Positions 1 to 6,796 of a stretch of 64,000 bases of DNA are shown piece after piece. The notes under the pieces were generated by a model that did no database searches, was not told the origin of the DNA, and saw only the letters and a list, made by a program, of their open reading frames with translations. Origin of the DNA: Actinomycetes bacterium (GTDB lineage Bacteria; Actinomycetota; Actinomycetes; Propionibacteriales; Propionibacteriaceae); the NCBI GenBank assembly GCA_023392635.1, contig JAEVYS010000040.1, positions 4,127 to 68,126 of the forward strand, read 5' to 3'. The translations under genes were made by a program, and so were the position numbers. Position 1 is the first letter of the stretch; every line of letters begins with the position of its first letter.

Positions 1-327
1 ATCGGCGTCCACTGCCGCAAGAAGGCGCCCGAGGAGTGGGGCGGCGGCATCTGGGACGCGGCGAAGGCGTGGGAGTGCTTCAAGGCCAACGTGAACATGG
101 ACGAGGCGTTCCTGCGTTTCGAGCTCAACCGCTACCTCGGCTGGGCCGGCCAGGCCCCCTCCTACAAGATCGGCCAGCGGTTGTGGGAGACCTACCGCGC
201 CCAGGCCCGGGCCAAGGCGGAGGCGTCCGGTGAGCAGTTCAGCCTGAAGGACTTCCACACCCGGGCGCTGAACCTCGGCTCGGTGCCGCTGTCGGTGTTC
301 CCGATGGCACTCGGCCTGGAGTCCTGA
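1..327 (+). CDS. DUF885 family protein, C-terminal part (5' end outside window)
   Basis: The reading frame is open from base 1 and ends at TGA 325-327, giving the last 108 residues. The stretch with RYLGWAGQAPSYKIG followed by a charged helix, then DFHTRALNLGSVPLSVF, matches the C-terminal signature I know from the DUF885 family (PF05960). That family contains uncharacterised, often secreted or lipoprotein, proteins with a metallopeptidase-like fold. Catalytic residues would lie upstream of the window, so activity cannot be judged. A strong hairpin follows the stop at 346-372. The product name is a family assignment only. Confidence 0.75.
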   Translation: MGVHCRKKAPEEWGGGIWDAAKAWECFKANVNMDEAFLRFELNRYLGWAGQAPSYKIGQRLWETYRAQARAKAEASGEQFSLKDFHTRALNLGSVPLSVFPMALGLES

Positions 328-345
328 CCTCCCGAAATCCCTTGT

Positions 346-372
346 GGGCCCGGCGCCGGCGGCGCCGGGCCC
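346..372 (+). terminator. GC-rich hairpin after the DUF885 gene
   Basis: A perfect 12-base inverted repeat (GGGCCCGGCGCC, loop GGC, GGCGCCGGGCCC) lies 19 bases after the stop codon. There is no T-run, so it is not a textbook intrinsic terminator. Its position and stability fit a 3'-end hairpin, as is usual in high-GC actinobacteria. Confidence 0.6.
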
Positions 373-510
373 CCCAGGTGGGCGGCCCGCACGAATCGCG
401 GCGCCACCCGTAACCTTCGCCGCTCTCCTGACGGTCTACCGGTTGTGGAGACGTCCCCCCCGCGTCCCGAGCAGGTGTGTGCGCTCCACCCGTCCGAGTG
501 GGGGATATGC

Positions 511-900
511 GTGCGAACCGGTCGTAGAGAGCAGGGAAGCGCAGCCGTCGAGTTCGCGCTGATCCTGCCGGTCCTGATGATCCTGCTGCTCGGCATCATC
601 GAGTTCAGCTACGCGTTCTTCATCCAGGCCTCGGTGTCGAACGCCGCCCGGCTGGGCGCCCGCAACTACGCGATCAACTACTCGGTTGCGGGGTCGCAGC
701 AGGCCGCCATCGACCTGGCCAAGAGCGCGCTCAGCCCCGGGGCGACCGTGACCGGATCGTTCTCCGGCCCGTGCGCCCCCATGAGCCAGACCACCCTCAC
801 GCTCACCTACAAGTACAAGTCGATCACGGGCTGGTTCGACAGCCTGCTCGGCAGCCAGATCACCCTCACCGGAGTCGGGAGCATGCAGTGCGGAGGATGA
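511..900 (+). CDS. TadE-like pilus-assembly pseudopilin
   Basis: This 129-residue protein begins with a short basic stretch, then EQGSAAVEFALILPVLMILL, the TadE signature: a Glu-containing prepilin-like N-terminus running straight into one membrane helix. The rest is a small exported domain with two cysteines. TadE and TadG are minor components of the Tad/Flp tight-adherence secretion and pilus apparatus. I chose GTG 511 because it is the only start just before the conserved motif; an ATG at 445 would add 22 residues with no family resemblance. The gene overlaps the next by ATGA. No TadA/B/C genes are in view, so the partner system is either upstream or elsewhere. Confidence 0.8.
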   Translation: MRTGRREQGSAAVEFALILPVLMILLLGIIEFSYAFFIQASVSNAARLGARNYAINYSVAGSQQAAIDLAKSALSPGATVTGSFSGPCAPMSQTTLTLTYKYKSITGWFDSLLGSQITLTGVGSMQCGG

Positions 901-1817
901 ACAGCAGCCGTGGCTCGCAGCGCGGGGCCACGGCAGTCATGATGGCGCTCCTCATGGTCGTGCTGATGGCCTGCGGGGCGATCGCGATCGACCTCGGCAT
1001 GGGTTATGCCGAGCAACAGCAACTCCGCAACGGTGCGGACGCCGCCGCTCTCGCGATCGCGGAGACCTGCGCTCGCGGGCAGTGCGTGGACAGCGCGGAC
1101 CAGTACGCGAAGGCCAACAAGCTCGACGGGCAGGCGACCGGCGAGGTGGTGGGAGCGATCGGCTCCTCCTCGGTGACGGTGGAGGCCCGCTCCACCCGGA
1201 CCAACGTCTTCGCCGGGTTCCTCGGCCTGCCCACCATGAACCTCTCCGCGCGGGCCACAGCGGAATGGGGCTGGCCCTCCGGTGGCGCGACCCTGCCACT
1301 GACGTTCTCGTGGTGTGCCTTCTACGAGGCGACCGGCGGCTGGGACGACCAGGGCCAACCGCTCACGAATGGTGTCACGACGGTCCACGTGGTCGAGAAG
1401 AATTGCACGCCGCCCGCGCACAACGAGGTGCCCGGCGGGTTCGGCTGGCTCACCGGCGTGAAGTGCGTGGCGAACGTCGTGGCGGGCCAGTGGGTGATCA
1501 GCGACCCCGGAAACGACGGCTCAGGCTCCTGCAAGGACTTCGACTGGACGACGATCCAGAACAAGACCGTCCTGGTGCCGATCTTCGACGCGGTGTCCGG
1601 GAGCGGCAACAACGCCCAGTACAAGATCAAGGGCTTGGCCGCGTTCACCATCACCGGCTACTGCTTCTCCTCGAAGGCGGCGTGGAATGTCACCTCGTGC
1701 CCGTCGGACAAGCAGGTGAAGGGGACGTTCACCAACTACGTCGACCTCAGTGGCAACTACACCATCGACGTCAACGCCACCCACTTCGGGGTGCCCACGA
1801 TCAGGCTGGCCGGCTGA
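897..1817 (+). CDS. TadG-like membrane-anchored protein
   Basis: A 306-residue protein. QRGATAVMMALLMVVLMACG and the following AIDLGMGYAEQQQLRNGADAAALA form the usual TadE/TadG-like N-terminus: one membrane helix and a helical segment rich in Ala. The long exported domain has several cysteines (for example around FSWCAFYEA and GYCFSSKA), suggesting disulfides. ATG 897 overlaps the tadE stop and has GGAGG directly against it, an unusually short spacing; GTG 888 with a GGGAGC upstream is an alternative start. Translational coupling with tadE implies joint expression. The role is inferred from family and pairing. The domain after residue about 120 is not recognisable to me. Confidence 0.7.
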   Translation: MNSSRGSQRGATAVMMALLMVVLMACGAIAIDLGMGYAEQQQLRNGADAAALAIAETCARGQCVDSADQYAKANKLDGQATGEVVGAIGSSSVTVEARSTRTNVFAGFLGLPTMNLSARATAEWGWPSGGATLPLTFSWCAFYEATGGWDDQGQPLTNGVTTVHVVEKNCTPPAHNEVPGGFGWLTGVKCVANVVAGQWVISDPGNDGSGSCKDFDWTTIQNKTVLVPIFDAVSGSGNNAQYKIKGLAAFTITGYCFSSKAAWNVTSCPSDKQVKGTFTNYVDLSGNYTIDVNATHFGVPTIRLAG

Positions 1818-1823
1818 CAACCC

Positions 1824-1854
1824 CGCCGCGGGATCGGCGGCCGGTCCCGCGGCG
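1824..1854. terminator. Hairpin between convergent genes
   Basis: Inverted repeat CGCCGCGGGA / TCCCGCGGCG with an 11-base loop lies between the stop of the TadG-like gene (1817) and the stop of the minus-strand transaldolase-like gene (1862). It is symmetrical enough to serve both strands, and it lacks a T-run. Confidence 0.55.
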
Positions 1855-1861
1855 TGGTGAT

Positions 1862-3169
1862 CTACGCCGTTGCTGCGGCGGCGAGGAAGCGGCGCTGGTA
1901 GCTGACCACCTGGCTGGCGGACGCGAAGCGCGCCAGGTAACCCGGCTCTGCCGTGACGACCACGCGTCCGGCCATGTCCGCGAACTCCGGCTCGGTGAGC
2001 AGCCGGTCGATGTCGGGGTACATCGCGTCCCCGTCCAGGGAGCAGACGATCAGGCGGGTGTCCGGCAGGTTGGCCTGCCGCAGGACCCGCAGGTTGTGCC
2101 GGACGCAGTCCAGGCCGTCCCTGCCCTCGGGCTCGTCGAGCCTTCGGTAGCCGACCAGGCGCCGCGCGATGCCGGCCGCCACCTCCACCCGCGCCCCGGT
2201 CTCGCTTCCGGACAGCGCGTCGATGCCGACGAGGTAGTCGCGCAACTCCCCCAGCGCGGCCTCGTCCTCGCGTGAGCGTTCCAGCAGCTCCGCCATCCGG
2301 CGGGTCTGCGCGAGCCGGTTGCGGATGAAGCTGTTGATGAATGCCGGCCGGGCCTGCAGGGCCAGCCGGGCCTGGTAGGGCTCGAACATCAGCGTGAAGT
2401 TCACCCGGAACCCGTGCTCGCGCAGCTTCAGGGCCAGCCGATGCCCGGCGAACGCCTCCTCGGGCGTCGCGGAGTCCCAGCGGCGGGCGAGCCGCCTGGT
2501 GCCGCCGAGGAGCTCAGCGGAGTTGGCGGCGGTGACCGGTCCGGTGTGGGGAACCTTGATCACGGTCCGCCACTCACCGAGGATCTCCCGGATCTGCTGG
2601 CACTCGTCGAGGATCTTGGCGAAATCGGGTTCGAACGGGTTGTCCAGTTCCACGGAGATGTCGCAGCCAGGGCCGAGGATGCGCCCGATCTCGGTCATCA
2701 CCTCCTCCCGCGTGGAGAAGCGGTGCCCGACGTTGGCGTCCGGGTTGTGGATGAACAGGTCGTAGATGATGCCCGGGTTGCAGGTGAGGTTGGCCACCAG
2801 CGGAGCCACCGCCTCCAGTTCGTACGGGTTGGCCGTGTCGGCCGAGAACAGGACGGTGGTCGGACGGGGCAGGCCGTCCGCGTCCTGGCTGATGTCACGC
2901 ACGAAGTCGGCGGCGAGCAGCCCGTCCGCGGCCAGCTCCCACTCCACGCGGAAGCCGGCCGGCAGGTGTCCCGGTGGGACGTGGAAGTACTCGGTCACCC
3001 GGGAGAAGCCGGGCGTGACCCCGAGTTGGCGGCCGTAGCGCAGCGCGGCGGCGAAGGTCGCCTCGGTGAGCGGGAGCCGGGCCAGGCGGGCGACATGCTC
3101 CTCCTGCCCGGCGACCGGTGGCAGGCCGAGCGATTCGACCCGGAAGGCGATGCCACAGGAGGTGGCCAT
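1862..3169 (-). CDS. Divergent transaldolase-family protein
   Basis: 435 residues. The middle reads like a transaldolase TIM barrel: VANLTCNPGIIYDLF, then WRTVIKVPHTGPVTAAN (the Lys of IKVP is where the Schiff-base lysine of fructose-6-phosphate aldolase and transaldolase sits), then GFRVNFTLMFEPYQARLAL and INSFIRNR, which parallels the vNxTLiFs..QA...isPFvgR strand of the family. It is longer than FSA (220 aa) or TalB (317 aa), so the N-terminal about 110 residues and the C-terminus are extra. ATG 3167-3169 is preceded by AAGGA; a start at 3220 would run into the palindrome upstream. It is the last gene of the fba-HAD-dhaL-dhaK set, which suggests an aldolase/transaldolase reaction on a ketose phosphate giving or using dihydroxyacetone. 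Substrate unknown. Confidence 0.6.
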   Translation of the reverse strand: MATSCGIAFRVESLGLPPVAGQEEHVARLARLPLTEATFAAALRYGRQLGVTPGFSRVTEYFHVPPGHLPAGFRVEWELAADGLLAADFVRDISQDADGLPRPTTVLFSADTANPYELEAVAPLVANLTCNPGIIYDLFIHNPDANVGHRFSTREEVMTEIGRILGPGCDISVELDNPFEPDFAKILDECQQIREILGEWRTVIKVPHTGPVTAANSAELLGGTRRLARRWDSATPEEAFAGHRLALKLREHGFRVNFTLMFEPYQARLALQARPAFINSFIRNRLAQTRRMAELLERSREDEAALGELRDYLVGIDALSGSETGARVEVAAGIARRLVGYRRLDEPEGRDGLDCVRHNLRVLRQANLPDTRLIVCSLDGDAMYPDIDRLLTEPEFADMAGRVVVTAEPGYLARFASASQVVSYQRRFLAAAATA

Positions 3170-3213
3170 GTCCGAGATCCTTTCGACGTTGATCGAACCT
3201 CGGGCCCCTCGTC

Positions 3214-3267
3214 CCCGCAAGCTGTGAGTTGAGCCGTGATGTCAACGCCCAACTCACAGCTTGCGGG
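3214..3267. repeat. Palindromic element family 2, copy 1 (GCAAGCTGTGAGTTG)
   Basis: Perfect 18-base inverted repeat, arms 3214-3231 (CCCGCAAGCTGTGAGTTG) and 3250-3267, with an 18-base loop. It sits between dhaK and the transaldolase-like gene inside an apparent operon. A diverged copy is at 8623-8675. It could form an mRNA hairpin that limits read-through into the last gene. Confidence 0.8.
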
Positions 3268-3276
3268 TCGGAAGGG

Positions 3277-4272
3277 TCAGAAGATGCGGTTCACGATGGA
3301 CGCCGGGGCGTCGAGGAGCTCCTCGATCTCGTCGTCCAGCTTCACCAGCGTCAGGGAGGCGCCGGCCATCTCGAGGCTCGTGCAGTACTCCCCGACATAG
3401 CTCTTGGCGATCGTGATGCCCTGCGCGGCGAGCTTCTCCGCGGCGATGCCGTAGAGCAGGTACAGCTCGCTGATCGGGGTGCCGCCGAGGCCGTTGATCA
3501 TCAGGGCCACGCGGTCACCGGAGCTGTACGGCAGGTCGGGCACGACCGCGCCCAGGAGCTCGTCGACGATCTCGTTGGCACTGACCAGCTTGGCGCGCCG
3601 GCGGCCGGGCTCGCCGTGGATGCCCACGCCGACCTCCATCTCGTCCTCGCCGAGCTCGAACAACGGGCTGCCCTTGGCCGGCGGGGTGCAGGCGGTGAGG
3701 GCGATGCCCATCGTGCGGGTCACCGAGTTCACCTTCTCGCCGATCGCCTTGACCTCTTCCAGCGACGCGCCCTGCGCAGCCTTGGCGCCGACGGCCTTGA
3801 TCACGAAGAAGTTGCCGGCCACGCCGCGGCGTCCGACCGTCCAGGTGGAGTCCTGCACGGCGACGTCGTCGTTGATGAACAGGGTGGTGACCTTGAGGCC
3901 GTCGGCCTCTGCCAGCTCCTGCGCCATCTCGAACGCCATCCGGTCACCGGTGTAGTTGTTCACCAGCAGCAGGACGCCCTTGTCGGAAGCGACCAGCTTC
4001 GCGGTCTGGTAGACGTAGTCGCTCGGCGGGGCGGCGAACACGTCGCCGGGGCAGGCGGCGTCCAGCATGCCCGGGCCGACCACCATCACGTGCGCCGGCT
4101 CATGGCCCGAGCCCGACCCCTGGACGATGCTGACCTTGTCGTTGCTCGGGGAGTCCGCCCGCATGATCAGGTTGTACTCCGGCACGTACTTGATCGTGTC
4201 GGGGTTGGCCAGGGCGATGCCCTTGAGCATCTCCGGGACGAACTGCTTGGGATCGTTGACGAACTTCTTCAT
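3277..4272 (-). CDS. dhaK: Dihydroxyacetone kinase, DhaK subunit
   Basis: 331 residues, the usual DhaK length. It binds dihydroxyacetone covalently as a hemiaminal on a histidine and presents it to DhaL for phosphorylation to DHAP. Visible motifs: IVQGSGSGHEPAH (52-61), NYTGD with Asp110, and GVGIHGEPG with His219, the substrate-binding histidine. The ATG start is preceded by AAGGGAAACCC. DhaL lies 50 bases upstream in the same direction. No DhaM is in the window, so whether the phosphoryl donor is a PTS protein or ATP cannot be told here. Context with an aldolase and a transaldolase-like gene suggests the dihydroxyacetone comes from ketose cleavage rather than glycerol oxidation. Confidence 0.93.
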   Translation of the reverse strand: MKKFVNDPKQFVPEMLKGIALANPDTIKYVPEYNLIMRADSPSNDKVSIVQGSGSGHEPAHVMVVGPGMLDAACPGDVFAAPPSDYVYQTAKLVASDKGVLLLVNNYTGDRMAFEMAQELAEADGLKVTTLFINDDVAVQDSTWTVGRRGVAGNFFVIKAVGAKAAQGASLEEVKAIGEKVNSVTRTMGIALTACTPPAKGSPLFELGEDEMEVGVGIHGEPGRRRAKLVSANEIVDELLGAVVPDLPYSSGDRVALMINGLGGTPISELYLLYGIAAEKLAAQGITIAKSYVGEYCTSLEMAGASLTLVKLDDEIEELLDAPASIVNRIF

Positions 4273-4322
4273 GGGTTTCCCTTCCTTGGGTTCCTTGAGT
4301 GATGTGGTGTGGTCGTTGTCGA

Positions 4323-4958
4323 TCAGCGCTTGGCCCAGGCCTCGGCCAGGTCCTCGAGCAGGACGGCGATGCCCATCGCACCGGCGTCCACCGAGCCGAT
4401 GCTGCGCTCGCCGGTGTAGGACGCGCGACCACGCATGGCCTGCATCGTCTTGGTGGCCTCGGCGGCATCCCTGGCCGTGACGGCCATCGCTGCGAGGGCT
4501 TCGGCCGCGCCGTGGCCGGCGGCGACCTCCGCCTCGAGGGTGTCGACCGCCGGCACCAGTGAGTCGAGCAGCGTCTTGTCGCCGAGGTCGGTCTGGCCCC
4601 TGGCCTTGATGCCCTCGATGGAGGCGCGGAGCGCACGCACCACGTCCGTGCCTTCGATCTCGGGGTGCTCCTTCAGCTGCACCCCTGCGCGCAGCATCGC
4701 CGTGCCCCAGATCGGCCCCGAGGTGCCGCCGATCCGGGCGGAGGTGGCGGCCGCGATCTTGGTGATGAACACCCCCGGGTCACTGCGGTCGAACGAATCC
4801 CACTGGTCGAGGACGATCTCGAAGCCGCGGGCGAGCGAGTACCCGAAGTCGCCGTCGCCGACGACGGCGTCCAGCTCCCCGAAATACTTCTCGTGTTCCA
4901 CGATCTTCTCCGCGAGTGTGCGCATCACGAACTCGACGTCGGCGATGGATCCGCTCAT
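4323..4958 (-). CDS. dhaL: Dihydroxyacetone kinase, DhaL subunit
   Basis: 211 residues, the standard size of DhaL, the nucleotide-binding subunit. ELDAVVGDGDFGYSL (Asp30, Asp35, Asp37) is the Mg/ADP-binding aspartate cluster. SARIGGTSGPIWGTAML and the C-terminal GERSIGSVDAGAMGI are further family signatures. Start ATG 4956-4958 has AGGAGG eight bases before it and overlaps the stop of the HAD gene (ATGA), so translation is coupled. DhaK follows after 50 bases. In PTS-type systems DhaL carries a permanently bound ADP that DhaM rephosphorylates; sequence alone does not settle the donor here. Confidence 0.92.
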   Translation of the reverse strand: MSGSIADVEFVMRTLAEKIVEHEKYFGELDAVVGDGDFGYSLARGFEIVLDQWDSFDRSDPGVFITKIAAATSARIGGTSGPIWGTAMLRAGVQLKEHPEIEGTDVVRALRASIEGIKARGQTDLGDKTLLDSLVPAVDTLEAEVAAGHGAAEALAAMAVTARDAAEATKTMQAMRGRASYTGERSIGSVDAGAMGIAVLLEDLAEAWAKR

Positions 4959-5707
4959 CTGGTTTCCTCCTGGTTTCGGCCGAGCAGGCGCTCGAGATCG
5001 GTGACCGTGACCAGCCGGTCGGGCCGAACGCCGACAGGCGCCGCGATCACGGTGAGGGGGTTGTCCGGGTCGCCGAGGTGACTGACCACGAGGGAAGCGG
5101 CGCTGAAGTCGTCCTCGGTGGTGAAGCTGCTGACAGTGACCAGGGTGGTCAGGCCGGCACCGGTGGCCGCACTGACCCCGATGCCGGAGTCCTCCACCAC
5201 CAGGCAGTCCGCCGGTTCGAGGTGCAGGTCGTCGAGCACCTTCAGGTAGATGTCGGGCGCCGGCTTCTTCCTGGGGACGATGTCGCCGGCGAAGACGTGG
5301 CAGCGCGCGGCCAGCTCGGGACCGACGGCGTGCTCGAGTACGGCCCGCACGGACGGCTCCGCGGAGGTGGAGGCCACGGCGACCGTCCAACCCCGGCCGA
5401 GGACGTCGGCGATGATCCGATGGATGCCCGGGCGCCCCGGCAGCAGCCCGCCCGCCACCCGCTGGGTGAACAACTGGGTCTTGCGCGCATGGAGTTGGCG
5501 GATCAGCTCGTCGCGTCCCTCCGCGTCAGGGAGGTCGGAGGCGATCCGCTCCTTGCCCCCACCGATCTTCACCTTCTCGGCGTAGGTCGGCACGTCCCAC
5601 CGGATCGGCAGGCCGAACTCGGCGAACGCGTCGTTGAAGGCGGGCAGGTGGCCGTCCTTCTCGGTGTCGGCGAGGACGCCGTCACAGTCGAAGACCAGCG
5701 CCGGCAT
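4955..5707 (-). CDS. HAD-superfamily phosphatase (CbbY/phosphoglycolate phosphatase-like)
   Basis: 250 residues. Motif I DCDGVLADT (7-15) carries the nucleophile Asp and acid/base Asp; VAVASTS is motif II; KKPAPDIY is motif III; VVEDSGIGVSAA is motif IV with the metal-binding acid. The cap domain is alpha-helical (class C1), as in beta-phosphoglucomutase and CbbY. A true mutase cannot be told from a sugar-phosphate phosphatase without a structure. The gene starts one base after the aldolase stop and overlaps dhaL, so it is a co-translated member of the sugar operon. A likely job is dephosphorylating a pathway ketose phosphate so that a free product reaches DhaKL, but this is inference. Confidence 0.85.
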   Translation of the reverse strand: MPALVFDCDGVLADTEKDGHLPAFNDAFAEFGLPIRWDVPTYAEKVKIGGGKERIASDLPDAEGRDELIRQLHARKTQLFTQRVAGGLLPGRPGIHRIIADVLGRGWTVAVASTSAEPSVRAVLEHAVGPELAARCHVFAGDIVPRKKPAPDIYLKVLDDLHLEPADCLVVEDSGIGVSAATGAGLTTLVTVSSFTTEDDFSAASLVVSHLGDPDNPLTVIAAPVGVRPDRLVTVTDLERLLGRNQEETR

Positions 5708-5708
5708 G

Positions 5709-6566
5709 TCAGGCCTTCCCCGCGCTGCCGAAGACCTCCGCGTAGTGCCTGGTCATCTCCCGGACGGCCGCACCGACCGAGGTGAACAGCGAGGGCGGGT
5801 CCCACTTGCCCTTGGCCTCGGCCTCGGTGAGGAAGGCGAGGCTCGACTTCATGAAGGTCTCCTTCAGGGCCGTCGAGATGTTGACCTTGGCGCAGCCGCG
5901 CCTGATGCAGTCCTGGAACTGCTCGTCGGACAGGCCGCTGCCGCCGTGCAGGGCGATGGGCACGGGGTGGGCCGCGACGATGTCGGAGACGCGCTGGAAG
6001 TCGAGCACGGGCGCCCGCTTGTAGGTGCCGTGGGCGTTGCCGATGGCGGGTGCGAAGACGTCCACGTCGGTCGCCTCGAGGTAGCGCAGGGTCACCTCGA
6101 GGGTCTGCCGCTTCGACTCCTCGTCCGAGCCCACCCCGTCCTCCTGGCCGGTGATCGACTCGATCTCGCCCTCGACGTGCGCGTCGTAGCGGCGGGCCTC
6201 GGCCACGACCTCGACGGTCTGCCGCTGGTTCTCCTCGACGGGCAGTTGGGACGCGTCGAAGAGCACGGAGTTCCAGCCCGCCGCGAGGCAGTCCCTGATC
6301 ACCTGCCGGTCGGGGCAGTGGTCGAGGTGGAGGGCACACGGCACCTCGATGCCGGCGGTCATCGCGTGCCACATGGCGTACAGGGTCTCGACCCCGACCG
6401 ACCGGACGGTCTTCACCGAGGTCTGCAGGATCACCGGCGACCTGGCCTCGACGGCACCGGCGAGCACGTTCTCCATGGTGAGGTCGTTGACGATGTTGAT
6501 GGCCGGCACGCCGTACCGCTGTTCGAACGCCGGCTTGAGGATGTCCGAAAGAGCCTGGACAGCCAC
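5709..6566 (-). CDS. Class II ketose-bisphosphate aldolase
   Basis: 285 residues, the length of the GatY/KbaY/Fba class II group. Zinc ligands are visible in CALHLDHCPD (His before LDH, then Asp/His), in GNAHGTYK and in ALHGGSGL, which also forms the phosphate site. The family cleaves a ketose 1,6- or 1-phosphate to DHAP and an aldehyde. Translation starts at GTG 6564-6566, with AGGAG seven bases upstream. It is the first gene of the operon that runs through the HAD phosphatase, dhaL and dhaK. Substrate (fructose, tagatose or another ketose phosphate) cannot be decided. A hairpin at 6634-6667 and three REP-like repeats separate it from the regulator upstream. Confidence 0.88.
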   Translation of the reverse strand: MAVQALSDILKPAFEQRYGVPAINIVNDLTMENVLAGAVEARSPVILQTSVKTVRSVGVETLYAMWHAMTAGIEVPCALHLDHCPDRQVIRDCLAAGWNSVLFDASQLPVEENQRQTVEVVAEARRYDAHVEGEIESITGQEDGVGSDEESKRQTLEVTLRYLEATDVDVFAPAIGNAHGTYKRAPVLDFQRVSDIVAAHPVPIALHGGSGLSDEQFQDCIRRGCAKVNISTALKETFMKSSLAFLTEAEAKGKWDPPSLFTSVGAAVREMTRHYAEVFGSAGKA

Positions 6567-6633
6567 CGTTGGCTCCTCTCGATGGGTCTGTCCCCACGCT
6601 AGGTTCGGCGCCGGTCAGGCTCTATGGGGTCTT

Positions 6634-6667
6634 CCCCCCACGCCCCTCTGGGGGTCGCCCGTGGGGG
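6634..6667 (-). terminator. Hairpin between regulator gene and aldolase operon
   Basis: CCCCCCACG and CGTGGGGG form an inverted repeat separated by about 16 bases, downstream of the regulator gene and upstream of the aldolase start. It may end regulator transcripts; the aldolase promoter must then lie in 6567-6633, where I see no clear -35/-10 pair. Confidence 0.35.
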
Positions 6668-6673
6668 TTGCGC

Positions 6674-6796
6674 GACGCATCGGGGACGGTTCCTCATGCG
6701 TCAGGCTGACGCATGGGGAACCGTCCCCGTTGCGTCAGTCGGTGGGTCAGGCTGACGCATGGGGAACCGTCCCCCCTGCGTCAGTCGGTGGGTCAG
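6674..6796. repeat. REP-like cluster 1: three TGACGCA-armed copies, two in a 46-base tandem
   Basis: Copies at 6674-6703 (core GGGGACGGTTCC), 6707-6737 and 6753-6783 (core reversed, GGAACCGTCCCC), each between GACGCA and TGCGTCA arms. The last two belong to a 46-base tandem duplication, 6705-6750 and 6751-6796, differing at two positions. The duplication includes the bases that become the regulator's stop codon (6793-6795). Confidence 0.9.
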
